NCBI GenBank assembly: GCA_963422465.1
Contig: OY730171.1
Location: 310,001 to 374,000, forward strand
Source: Lichina pygmaea
Lineage: Eukaryota > Ascomycota > Lichinomycetes > Lichinales > Lichinaceae
DNA: 64,000 bases
Reading direction: 5' to 3'
The notes under the pieces were generated by a model, which worked only from the letters and a program-made list of their open reading frames with translations, had not been told where the DNA came from and did no database searches. Positions 1 to 10,737 of the stretch are shown here, piece after piece. Every line of letters starts with the position of its first letter. Within the stretch, counting starts at the first letter, position 1. Made by a program: the position numbers and the translations under genes.

Positions 1-2
1 AA

Positions 3-416
3 TACTCGGACGATGACTTGCTCGACGAGGATGACATGACAGATGATGAAGAAGAAGACGAGGAAGAGGGAGAACATCTAGACACGAATGGAGAGCCGGA
101 AGACAGCGACAGCAAGCTCGGCCACCTCGCCGGAGGAGACAGCATTTTGCGTCAGCATGCACGCTGCATGACAGTCGACGACCCCAGGGACAATAGTAAT
201 GACCTGCGTTCGGCACACATGAGGAATCAAGCGGGAGATACTGCAATCGACGACGACGACGACGACGATGATGTTGATGTTGATGTTGATGACGGAGACG
301 ACGAAGATGACGACGATGACGACGACGACGATGACGACAGTGACGACGACGATGAAGTCGATGAAGTTGAAACTCCGGAGAAATACATTTCTACCGCTGA
401 AACCACGTCATCCTAG
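3..416 (+). CDS. 3' end of an acidic, Asp-rich protein (partial)
   Basis: An open frame enters from the left edge and stops at 414-416. The visible ~137 residues are strongly acidic, with several Asp/Glu runs, the longest about a dozen Asp. The repeated GAC/GAT codons make this a low-complexity tract. No domain is recognisable. Such acidic tails are common on fungal chaperone-like, nucleolar or chromatin proteins, but that is only an analogy. Because the start lies outside the window, and simple-sequence DNA can stay open by chance, this is a probable rather than a certain gene end. Confidence 0.4.
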   Translation, partial: YSDDDLLDEDDMTDDEEEDEEEGEHLDTNGEPEDSDSKLGHLAGGDSILRQHARCMTVDDPRDNSNDLRSAHMRNQAGDTAIDDDDDDDDVDVDVDDGDDEDDDDDDDDDDDSDDDDEVDEVETPEKYISTAETTSS

Positions 417-1678
417 AGCCCTCAATCAGCCCAATACCTTCGGATAGACATGATCCACTCTCGAGATCTGCAGCTTCTGTCGCAAGTACAGCGTGGTCAA
501 AGGACGACTAGGAAGTCAGTCATTCCGTTGAAATGAAGCTGAAAATGACGTCTCTGAATGGAATAGCAGTGATCAGGATCATGATAGAAATAAAAGATGA
601 AGATGGATTATCGAGCCTGAGGGTTACTTACCCAGCACTTACCGGTACAAGATTGAACAAAACATCGACCAGGCCTGTCCAAGCCGTATGGAAAGAACTG
701 AGATCGGAGAATCCTGTACCCTGCTGTCGTACGGCGTTGGAGTTGCTTGAAGACCACCTATGTCAGCATGCTGTGCTTGTCCACTTCCAACAGCAGCACC
801 TCTACCACCACACCACCACTACAAGCACCTCTACCACTGAGTATGACGACCATGACAACCATGACGGCCATGAATTGACGTATACTCTTCACACCAAAGC
901 TGAATGCTCCAAAGCACATACCATGGAAGAAAGCAGTCTGACCTTCAGACGTGAGTGATACAAAAGGAAGAAGTGGGCTCTACCGTACCGGTACCTGATA
1001 CAGTTGCAGTGGTACGGTCACCAGGCTTGCAAAGTACTGATACGAGAGGCCTCATACTGACTAAGTAGGTAGGGAGGACTACGTACGTTACGTACAGTAG
1101 CAGTATGTACGTATTACAGCCAGCTGATAGAGGTCGAGAGAGCTTGTGCTTCGTACCAATACATATCCCACCCCAGTCTTCTTTGGAAAGCAACGGGTCT
1201 ATTCGGTAGGCAACACGGACAAGTTCGATGTCACATGGCAGGTCAAGCTGTACGAGTAGGTGTCTTTGATAGAGACGTGGTATTGTACTATAGTCGATAG
1301 TGAGGATCAGAGGTGACAATGTATTAGGCTATCTTCATCGTCGCGGAGCGAACGTGACCGCCTTCCCCAATGGCGGCGTGAACGGTGACGAACGCCGGCA
1401 TGTCATCATCACGAGAAAACGGTGCGGACGTGGACAGATATTCGACCCATGAGAATAAGAAGGAAACGTCCCCAACGCCATATAAGTCTTTGAAGACGCC
1501 GATGATCCGTCCCGAAGTGACAAAAAAAGAAAGAAAAACCAAAAAACGCCTCGCTCGATGTTTTGTTGAAATAGACCTCGTCCGAGATTCGTCGCCGGGA
1601 AATCAGCCCCAATGTCCTGATTCGCCGGTGATGCCTGGAGCACGCTGGGAGGCGTGAAAAACCAGTGGCGCGAGGCGG
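417..1678. other. Gap without a supported gene
   Basis: Only short ORFs with no protein-like features are present. A Thr/His-rich stretch near 790-880 comes from an ACC/CAC simple repeat. Around 1070-1110 the DNA is dense in GTAC palindromes. Nothing else is recognisable. Confidence 0.5.
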
Positions 1679-2641
1679 CTAGCAGAGCGCTTCCGCTAGC
1701 CGCGGGCGTCGTTTCGTCGAGACGAGAGAGCGCGCGACGCCACGGATCATCGATGGCTTGGTCTTGAGACGCATGGGGTCGCAGCCGGCGGGGACGGACG
1801 ACTCGGCGGCCGAGACGCCGAGCGTGCGCACGCTATTGCCCCGGCGCAGCTTCGGCCTCGGGTCCTGTGACGATTTGCCGCTTGTGCTCTGGAGCGGTGC
1901 GACAGTGAGGCGACGCGGCCGGTAGAGGTCGTCTTGGCTCGGCGCCTTCGAGATCCAGCTGCGGCTCTTGAGGATGCGGTCGAGCTCGCGGTTCTCGCGG
2001 ATCCGACGCCGGACCGGCGGCTCTGGGCGCCGCACGATGCTGTCGCCTCGCGCTCGGGCGTAGAGCGCCTGCACGGGCGCAAAGGTGTTGACGTCAATGA
2101 GCCTCGGCTTCCCCGGCGCGATGAAGGTGATTGTGCGAGCGACGTGCTCGTCGATGTCCGAGGCCGACATCATGATGAACTGGCTCTCTCCGTCTTCGCC
2201 GTCGTCATCAACGCTTTCTTCGTCGATTACCCCATCGCCGATGTCGGATTGAGGTGGATCCCATTCGTTCGAGCCCGGCGCCGAGTCGTCGCCGCTGCTC
2301 GACGCTTCCTCTTCCGACGAGAGATAGCGCTCGTCCGGCGACGCGGTCGAGACGATAGGATCGAATCGGATGGTGCGCAACTTGGGCGGTACCGGAACGG
2401 TGGTCAGCATCGGAGAGTCCATGTCGTCGCCCTGGTTGGTCGTTGCCGGAAAATGATCGTCCTGATTCGAGTAGAGCCAGCTCGTCGGTGGTAACGAAGA
2501 AAGCAGATCTTTGTAGTCGTGGCCTGTGGATGGCGTCTGAGATGCGAATCGCCGCGGCGACCCCGGCGCTGATATACGGCCCCTCTCAGACCTTCCATGC
2601 GTGAACTTTCTTTTACTCGCGTCTGTTCCAGAAGACTGCAT
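1679..2641 (-). CDS. Unrecognised Ser/Arg-rich protein, about 320 aa
   Basis: A 320-codon minus-strand frame starts at 2641. It is Ser/Pro/Arg-rich in the N-terminal third, has an acidic middle (about residues 105-160) and ends in a basic C-terminus rich in Arg and Lys; most of it looks disordered. I do not recognise a family. The frame stays open upstream of the ATG to about 2730. A good branch site (GCTGAC) and acceptor (TTACAG, ending at 2708) lie there, so a 5' exon in the 2710-2975 region may exist, and the true N-terminus may lie upstream. Codon use resembles the GC-rich host genes. Function unknown. Confidence 0.55.
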   Translation of the reverse strand: MQSSGTDASKRKFTHGRSERGRISAPGSPRRFASQTPSTGHDYKDLLSSLPPTSWLYSNQDDHFPATTNQGDDMDSPMLTTVPVPPKLRTIRFDPIVSTASPDERYLSSEEEASSSGDDSAPGSNEWDPPQSDIGDGVIDEESVDDDGEDGESQFIMMSASDIDEHVARTITFIAPGKPRLIDVNTFAPVQALYARARGDSIVRRPEPPVRRRIRENRELDRILKSRSWISKAPSQDDLYRPRRLTVAPLQSTSGKSSQDPRPKLRRGNSVRTLGVSAAESSVPAGCDPMRLKTKPSMIRGVARSLVSTKRRPRLAEALC

Positions 2642-4648
2642 GGCCGCCGGCGGGTGCGGAAGATTGCGACCTCGCGCGTCGGATGGACGTCTGGGCTTCT
2701 GCAGAATCTGTAACAGAAACGAGACGGAAGCTTCGCTCGACGTCGTCGGTCAGCTTGTCAACCCTATTGTAGACTCTCTGTCCGTAGCCTTGGTTCGTTT
2801 TTCGTACAGAGACGAGCGTGGTGATTCTTTGAGAAGGGAGAAAAACCGGCGCCGACGACGGTGGCGCGCTGGATAGAATAAATCCTGCGGAGGTTGCGGA
2901 GGTTCGTGGAGGTAAACCCAGAGGTGCATCATCCAATGTCGATCGGTCTTCGTCATCGCTGCCGGCCTTGGTCACGGTGACGACGGACTCGTCAGGGTCT
3001 TCGAGAGGCCAAGCGCAGATCTTCGACTCCGCGTTGGCCGACGCGGATAGATAGAATCGGGACTGGCCCGTTCATAGCCTTGCCTGAACAGTCAAAGATC
3101 AGCTCCGAACTACTGTACTGTATTCCTCCGAACTTACCCACTCCGTACGTACTTTGCCAGGGACCACTACTCCGTACGAAGTACTTCACCAAGAAGTGGG
3201 GGCCGGGACATGGGAAAACAAACCAAGGCCGAGATCCGCGTACCGTAAGCAATGATCTCAGACCCTGTTCGAACCAAGGCAGCAGAGTTGAGGAACTCAA
3301 AATGTCTCCGAGTGAGACAACGGGGCCCCGGAAGTACGAGTAGACTTCAGACAGAGGGGGACACAAGGAATTTCAGAACAGTGATCCACTGGAAGCAAAA
3401 ACACCAATCGAGTCCTGAACACATTCCGTACTTTCTACCGTCGTTCTCTCACTCGCGTTCTATGGTCCCCAACATCATGTTATTTCATCTCACGTGACCT
3501 GCCACCCTACACCGCAGTACCCCCTCCCACTGGGCACGGGTGGTACGTAAGAAACATGGGGGATGGGGGAGCGGCGGAGTCATTGTCTGTTTGAGGATGG
3601 AAGAACTTGTGGCAGCATGCTACTGTGCATGTCCCGTAAACGAGTGTATGTACTACCAGGGCTCAGCACGTGCGAGTGATACAGTAGGTGGTAGACTTTC
3701 ATTCTTTTCGTGTCTCATGCCTGCAACACGGAGTACATACATGTAAGCCTCTACGATTTTGGGGACCCGTGACCTTCACGTCCATGTTCGAGCTTACCGC
3801 ATACGGTTACGTACATGAGACGTGCAACACGCAAGTAGGTGGTACGTAGAGGTACCGTACTACATACACGATACTGCACCACTTTTGGAATCACAAGAAT
3901 TCTACAGAGAGAGATTGATCAGATCGAATAGCCCATCTATATCAACTTATAGTTAGCTTTGTCAATCATTTGCAGATAGTTTTGAAACAGCTGCGACATT
4001 ATTCAGGCACGTGATGAAGATGCTGACACTGATCGGGAAACTACTCTTCGAGGAATTCGTGGTGGGATTCGACATAGCTACTAGAAGGCTAGGAGGTCAT
4101 GGACATGACGTGGAAATTGCATTCTGATTGTCATCAGCCTCCAGCGTACATCATCTGATGTCCTAGAGGTCGCCCCGTCATATCCTTATTCTAGTACGCT
4201 AGTGACCCCAGCCTTGTGGTCTCGTCGTGTTTCTGTCGCTGGTCTATCTCACTCCAGTTTACAAGCGTACATACGCAGTACGACGATCTCTGTGGGCCTA
4301 CGAAGTATAGGAGGGCAACTTACAGTGGGTCTGCTGATGAGATCTCGTCTGACAAGGAGAACAAGGGAAAGCAGATCTACCGAGCTACAGCGGCTGTATA
4401 AAATCTGATTGGAATTGCCGGTGGACCCGCTGGCGGTATAAGGACCACAGAACTGATAAGCCTGGCTGAGCTCTTACAACACGAGGAACCTTAGTTGCCG
4501 TGCCCTGTAGACGTACATACATATCTTATCAACTCTTTCGAGGTGTGAAATCAGCCCTATTGTAGGGCTGGTCGGAGGCTGTAAGGCTACTTACCTAAGC
4601 ACAACTTGCTTACCACGACTACCGGTACCTACAGTAAGTACGTACGTA
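2642..4648. other. Intergenic DNA rich in GTAC palindromes
   Basis: Apart from a possible upstream exon at 2710-2975, no gene is visible. The stretch 3120-3210 and 3780-3880 carries many GTAC/CCGTAC palindromes. The last hundred bases lead into the left end of the pogo-type transposon. Confidence 0.5.
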
Positions 4649-4754
4649 CCCGTGCCTTGGAGGTACTTCGTACCTCCCCTCCCCTCGCTAGCTCGGTCGG
4701 GACACCCTTACTCCGTAAGGGTGTCCGACAGTGCAACGGTGTGGACAGTGCAAC
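4649..4754 (+). repeat. Left terminal inverted repeat of the pogo-type element
   Basis: These 106 bases are the exact reverse complement of 7703-7808. The repeat starts CCCGTGCCTTGG after a TA. It contains two nested hairpins: one built on GGAGGTAC/GTACCTCC, another on ACACCCTTAC/GTAAGGGTGT. Confidence 0.95.
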
Positions 4755-4821
4755 GGTCCCCACACAAAATTGAAGTAAATTGGTATCAGCCACCTTCAAA
4801 TCACCATAACTTCTCAACAAC

Positions 4822-7273
4822 ATACCCAAATCGTACGCTGAAGTTGAGGATCAGATCCAGGAAGCTCTTGGATCAATTCTTCCTGACACGGAAGTTTTAA
4901 TTCCAGAATTAGCTACTAGATTCAACATTCCTGCGCGACACCTTGAAAATCACCTAAAGGGAACTGTGTCTTGAAATGCCCAGGTTCCAGCCAGCAGGAA
5001 GCTCTCTCGAGCTGAGGAAGTTGCTATCTGTTATTATATTGACAGACTTGATCAGCTAGGATTATGTGTTAGACCACCAATACTACATAACTGTGCCAAT
5101 GTCATTCTAGCCCAGAACCACAACAGCAATAGTCCCCCACCTACTGTCAGCTCTTGATGGTCTCAGAGATTCCTGGATCGCCATCCTGAGTACTCTGTAC
5201 GCAAACAGAAAGCAACAGACCCAAGACAAAAAGTTGTGAACAATGCTGAGTTAATAGAAGCATGGTTCAAGGATTTCCATGCCATGTACCTGGAAAAGAG
5301 GATCCAGTCTGGTGATTGCTGGAACATGGACAAGTCTAGATTCCAGATAGGTCTGGGAAGGAACCAGAAGATCATCACCAAGAACATTTGTCACCAGTCC
5401 TATATTGGAAGTGCTAGTAATCATGAGCTAGTTACAGTTGTTAAGGCTATCAGTGGTGGGTGGAGGAAAAGTAATCCCCCCACAGGTGAGTAGATGATAA
5501 GCAATCTAAAAATACTCAATAGATAGTAATGAAATTATCTATATCTAGGTCATCTTATCAGGAAAAATCCATCAGGAGTGGTGGTACACTTGTACAAGTC
5601 TTGAAGACAACACCCTTGTCTCTGTGTCAGAAAGTGACTTCTCAAATGATCAGCTCAGCTATGAGTGGATCAAGCACTTTGAGGAACACAGTGCCAAGTC
5701 CCAGACTGGTGCTCATCAGCTTCTATTGCTTGATAGCTACAGGTCCCACTGCATGTATAAGTTCCTGGACCACTGTGAGAAGACCAAGATTGTACTGTTC
5801 TGTCTCTTACCTCATGCCACCCATTCTCTCCAGCCTCTGGATGTTGTTGTTTTCCAGCCCTATAAGTATTGGCATGCTGAGGCTGTTAACACTGCTGCTT
5901 GTACTGGGTGTGTGGACTTCAACAAGCTAGAATTCCTTGAAGCTCTAGGATCAATTCACCAGAAAGTATTGAAGCCATCAACTATTCTTTCTGTGTTTAG
6001 GGAGACTGGTCTTATCCCATACAGACCTAAGAAGGTGGTTGACAGACTACAAGAAAAAGAGAAGGAAAGACAAAAAGATACAGAACTTCAATGGCCAGCC
6101 ACCCCTCCTGTACAGCCACAGGCTATTGAGCCAATGTTCATGTCATGAGTGACTGAGCCACCCCACATCACCTGACTGCACTTAGTCATCTGCTTAGCTT
6201 AGCAGCTCTACTTAGCAGCTTCTCACTGAGGATTAGTGTGAGGCTGTAGAGGGCTCGGGAGGTGGCTGAACAGTGTGGCTGTGAGAGAGGGAAGGCTGTA
6301 TCCTGATAGGCTACAAGTAGGTACAATAAGTAGTACTGTAGGGCCTAGAGGACAGGGTCGGTCTGTAGATGCTCAGACTACTGGGGATCTCAGCCATGCC
6401 GACAGTCACCCGAGTAGTCTACATCAGTTCACAGAGCTTGCTTAGTCATGCACTAAGCAACCCCGTGATCTACATGGGTACACAGCAGTCTGCTTAGCCT
6501 AGGCTAAGCGACGCTGTGGTCTGGAGCCTGTCAGGTGACCTGCACGTGACCCTCACGTGGCGCAGTCGCTCCTGACAATTAGAATCCTCAGCGATCAATG
6601 AACCTACACATCCACTGCAGGCACTTCTGGCCCTGCCCCGACTCAGTCCCAACGTCCCTAGAAGTGCCTCCTAGGGCCAACAGGACTGCCTTCTTCTCTC
6701 TACCTGCCACACTGCTATGCTAAAACCCTAGAGAGGGCTCTGTTGCCTCCGACCCGGCTCCGACCAGGCACCACCAGGCCTCTGCCCTCTTACAGTTCAC
6801 AACACCTCTCATGATTTGAACATTCAAACATTCAAACAGCGGCTTAGCAATTACATGGACCCAGAAACACCAGCGTACCCTGAGGACTTACACAAAATTG
6901 GCAAAGTGACTATTACCTGGGCGACAGAGAACATCATTCTCAAAGATGAACTGAGACATACAAAGGCAGCAGAAGTTGCTCAAAGCACGTGCCAGAAGCC
7001 AAGCTGGTGACAAGTTCAGAACAGGGGCTCCATTAGCTCTGGTGCAGCCCGGGTGGTGGTGGAAAAACAACGAATTGAGGAGGAAAAGTGCGTGGAACAT
7101 GCTTGAGTGCATGACACAAAGAAGGCTGAAAAAGCAGTAGTGGCAAAAGCAAAGGAGGAAGTAAAGGCAGTGAAAGATGCAGAGAAAGCAGCAGCAGCTA
7201 AAGTGAAAAAAGACACAAAGATAGCAAAGAAGATGGTAAAGGAAGTAAAGAAAGCAACAATGGCAGGGCATGG
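4822..7273 (+). pseudogene. Broken pogo/Fot1 transposase
   Basis: The frame from 4822 reads like the N-terminus of a fungal pogo transposase (EDQIQEALGSI, then a helix-turn-helix region), but its first codon is ATA where ATG is expected. TGA stops interrupt it at 4972-4974 and 5155-5157. The catalytic part follows: NMDKS (first Asp) near 5323-5340, LLLLDSYRSH (second Asp) near 5728, and LQPLDVVVF (third Asp) near 5833; the three acidic residues are intact. A likely intron lies at 5486-5548, but the two exon frames do not join cleanly, which may reflect an indel in a C6 run just before it. After the stop at 6146-6148 comes ~670 bp of unclear sequence, then the conserved C-terminal region (LHKIGK near 6880) and an Ala/Lys-rich coiled tail to about 7273, with further stops. 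Confidence 0.85.
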
Positions 7274-7702
7274 TGGGGCAGTAGTGGGGCATGGTTGGGT
7301 AATGTTTGTGGAGCTGGCAACAGAACAGCAAGCAACAGTGGAGCCAGTGATGGTGGTGTCAGCAATCTCCCCAGGCTCTCAACAACGCCATGAATTCCCA
7401 GAGGAGGTGACACCTTGGGTACCGATAGAACATCTGATCTAGAATCAGATAGGCTCATAAAATCTACAGTTTTATCACTTTGTTATAAAGTTATTAACAT
7501 TGTAAACTTGATCTGTCAAGGATCTGTTATTGGGGTTGTAAGTACGATAGTTTCTCAGCTTTGCTATAAAATTCACAAGAGCTCTAAAACTTCAGAGATT
7601 GTACTTGAGAGGTAGGGGAATCTAATAAGCAAATCAGATTTCAATTTAGTCATTATGTTGTGAAGTTATAGAACTGCGAAGCTGATTTTGTGGAATGTGA
7701 CT

Positions 7703-7808
7703 GTTGCACTGTCCACACCGTTGCACTGTCGGACACCCTTACGGAGTAAGGGTGTCCCGACCGAGCTAGCGAGGGGAGGGGAGGTACGAAGTACCTCCAA
7801 GGCACGGG
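7703..7808 (-). repeat. Right terminal inverted repeat of the pogo-type element
   Basis: Exact reverse complement of 4649-4754, followed by the TA duplication at 7809-7810. Confidence 0.95.
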
Positions 7809-7810
7809 TA

Positions 7811-8461
7811 CTAGTAATTCCGTACTTCAGAGAGACATACGGTAATGCAGCTCTACAGAGTACCGTACAGAGTCCCAAACGACATGTGTCTCCACGTGAT
7901 AACGTGACAGACAGACAGCGGGGCTACTGTACGGAAGTACGCTACTTCGTACTGTACGTATTACGTACGTACAGGACAGGACTTCACAGTAGCCGGTGCT
8001 CAAGCCGTGGATCGTCCTGATGCCGTGATTCTCAGCTGCGGACGAACGCGAGGCTAATGCATCAGCGGGCTGGATGTTCTCTATAGGCTGCCAGTGTTGC
8101 CTGCTTGATATTTTGGACGGTCGAAACACGTAGAACGACAGGACAGCAGGTATTTGAGTCGCAGGGTCCAACCCCCACTATCCACAGCCTGCCTGTCGTC
8201 CATTCTTCTGTCTACGTTTGGCTGGTGTAGTCGTCCTTCAGGTTCGAATATCGTATCAGATCATACCGTACCAAGGTGAGACGCACCGGTGCACAGCTCC
8301 AGCTCTCGTTTCACCGGCCTGCGCACTCTCTCTGTCCATTCTGATACAACACACCCCACCGCTTACGGTAGCAGACAACCGAAGCCAAGGTTCCCGGCCC
8401 GAGAAACCAGTCCCAAATCCAGCCTCGTACTGAAATCGCGTCCGCGAGCACAAAAAGGATC
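7811..8461. other. Upstream region of the VOC-family gene
   Basis: No gene is visible. The first 200 bases carry repeated GTAC/GTACGG motifs, and the rest is presumably promoter and 5' leader of the gene starting at 8462. Confidence 0.5.
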
Positions 8462-8992
8462 ATGTCGCAGAAGATCGTCCCGTCGCTGTGGTTCCACTCG
8501 CACGAAGAGACGGTCGAAGCCGTGACCTTCTACGTCTCCGTCTTCCCGGCGTCCGAGATCATCAGGACGACGCACTACCCTCGAGGCGCGCAGCGACCGA
8601 CAGACGAGGTAGTGTCGATCCTGTTCTCACTGCGCGGGCAGCGCTACGTGGCCATCAACGGCGGGCCCGAGCCGGGCTTCCGATTCACCGCGGCGCTGTC
8701 GCTGCAGGTCCTGTGCGACGACCAGCAAGAGGTCGATCACTACTGGCAGAGGCTCGTCGAGGGCGGCGGCAAGCACGGGCCCTGCGGCTGGCTGTCCGAT
8801 CGCTTTGGCCTCTCGTGGCAGGTCACGCCGACGGCGCTCGAGCACGCCCTCGAGGACGAAGCGATTGACGACATGGACCACGAGCTGCGCGACGAGAAGG
8901 AGCGTCGCAGACAGAGGGTCTACGAGACCATGACCAAGATGGGCAAGCTGGATGTTGCCGCGATCGAGCAGGCCGTTCGAGGGGACGCTTGA
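8462..8992 (+). CDS. VOC-superfamily, PhnB / 3-demethylubiquinone methyltransferase-like protein
   Basis: This is a 176-residue intronless gene. Its opening (KIVPSLWFHSHEETVEAVTF, then FYVSVFP) and the middle motifs GFRFTAALSLQVLCDDQQEV and CGWLSDRFGLSWQVTP match the family named 3-dmu-9_3-mt in Pfam, a single-module vicinal-oxygen-chelate fold close to bacterial PhnB-like proteins. Members are small and dimeric; their reactions are mostly unknown, and the methyltransferase name is historical. The last 50 residues are a charged helix with many Glu, Asp and Arg. The start is the first ATG in frame, just after an A-rich leader. The lack of introns and the strong bacterial resemblance are compatible with an old transfer from bacteria, but this was not tested. 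Substrate unknown. Confidence 0.85.
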   Translation: MSQKIVPSLWFHSHEETVEAVTFYVSVFPASEIIRTTHYPRGAQRPTDEVVSILFSLRGQRYVAINGGPEPGFRFTAALSLQVLCDDQQEVDHYWQRLVEGGGKHGPCGWLSDRFGLSWQVTPTALEHALEDEAIDDMDHELRDEKERRRQRVYETMTKMGKLDVAAIEQAVRGDA

Positions 8993-10737
8993 AGGCCGAC
9001 CGTTCCGTTTCCGTGGCACTGCTGGTGCCTGTGCTTCTCGACTGGGCTCGACTTCGGATGCTGTATGCGAGCAAACATGTCTGCCTTCTGGCATACTTGT
9101 TCCTCACCTTCCTATATAGCTTCGCCCTGATCAGAAGGAGAGTCTTTCCCTCGAAACGTCTCTCAAAAGCATCTCACATGGACATCCTCAATCTCCAAGA
9201 CCCATGGAAAAGAGCGGGTCACGTGACTAGCATCTTTTATCGTGGCTGAAACAAGCACAACATGGAAGGACGGAGAGCAGCTTCGCTGACGCCTGCTGGC
9301 CCGTGCACGAGAAGCATCGCAGGAGGCATCCTGCCACAGGTACTGCTTCCAGCCCAGTTTTTAAACCCCCATGCTGGGTTGTACGAGTTGACATGGCTGG
9401 TTTCCCTGCATTGATCCAGCCGGCACAGCATCAAGACAAAGTCTTCATTTCAATAGCGGTACTTCCGTAGTCTGGTCTCTATCACGTCGGATGCCAAAAT
9501 CAACAAGTCCACATGACTTGAGAGCCAAGTCTGCAGCCAAATCAGCACCCCATCCAGAAGTGCAAACGAGCACTAGAAGTGAAATGCACGTGGCCGTGAG
9601 CAGTCTCCAGCTGAGGAAATAGCCCTGGACATGACAACCAGTTGTGCCAGCTACCGTAGCCCGGAAGAGCAACCCTCGTTATTGGCAATGCCCGTTATGA
9701 ACACATCATCTGTATGGAATATGGATGCATGTATGATATACGTACAGTACACTTCATACCGTAGAAGAACGATCTGAAACATATCTAGGCAGTGCCAGGA
9801 GAGGGCAGTCCATGGCCAGCGGTCAGAGATTGTCAGTCCCTGATTTTGGCTAGAAGAAGAAGAAGATGACGATGATGACGGATGCCTCACCACACCACTC
9901 ACATGTCTCAAAAACAAACAACACCGATACGATGAGTTCTGCTGGACGGCACCACCTGCTGCAGCCCATTGACCTGCTCAGCTGACCGAGTGATAACACG
10001 TACCGTGACAGCTCGCGGCTCCCTCGACACACAGATGATTGCGTACATACGTACCGGTACGTTGGACCTGGCTAAACACCATCGGTTCGATATTGCCAGC
10101 ATGCCCGGTAGATGAACGAGCGAACGAACTTCAGGACATGGCAAAGGTGGAGTGTCGTTGTGAAATGGTGTTGAGGGTGCTCGAGATTGGATTAATATTT
10201 GAACGTCCGTGATGATCTGTGACATGGGCTGGGGAACTTGGTTGACAGACCTGGTGTAGGTGGCTTTCCTTGGTATGACAACGCGCGTGGTAGGACGGCT
10301 GTAAGTACGTATATTCGAGGAGCCTCGGTGCTCTTAAGAAGAAATCCTGACATGCTTTGAATTCGTATATTACAAGCTGTAGACTGTATCAGACAGAGAT
10401 GGCGCTGTACAGCGAGACAAGTACCACGGGTGGATGGGTATGACAGATCCCACATGATCCCCCAGTCGCCTCTGCTTGCCGCTATGTTAGAAGTACATGG
10501 ACAGAAGAAAGGGTGGCGAGGAAGACGGAAAGGTGAGTGGTTGCATCGGCCTTGACGAGGAGCCTGCTGCAACTCTGCCACCGACACCGTCCGAGACGTG
10601 ACGGCCACGGCTCCGAGCCGCAGAAGGCCCGTCCATTCCTCACATCATGACGTCTGGCTGTTGCGCTCTCGGCGTGCCGGATTCCGTTCCAGACAGACGG
10701 GCCGAGACCTCGACAGACCACATGAGGTCCAAGGAGT
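8993..10737. other. Gap without a supported gene
   Basis: ORFs here are short and lack protein-like composition. A (GAA/GAC)-type tract lies near 9852-9880, and a few GTACC palindromes near 10040-10065. The last bases would hold the 3' end of the ELO transcript. Confidence 0.5.

Larger units (their letters stand above)
4649..7808 (+). mobile_element. Pogo/Fot1-type (Tc1/mariner superfamily) DNA transposon, 3160 bp
   Basis: The element is bounded by 106-bp perfect terminal inverted repeats and flanked on both sides by the dinucleotide TA (4647-4648 and 7809-7810), the target duplication of this superfamily. Inside is a relic of a DDE transposase with the usual order: N-terminal helix-turn-helix region, catalytic domain, and lysine-rich coiled tail. 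The start codon and two codons in the DNA-binding part are mutated, so this copy cannot make its own transposase. The perfect repeats suggest it moved fairly recently, perhaps using an enzyme from another copy. A diverged copy of its right end lies at 40367-40788. Confidence 0.9.
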
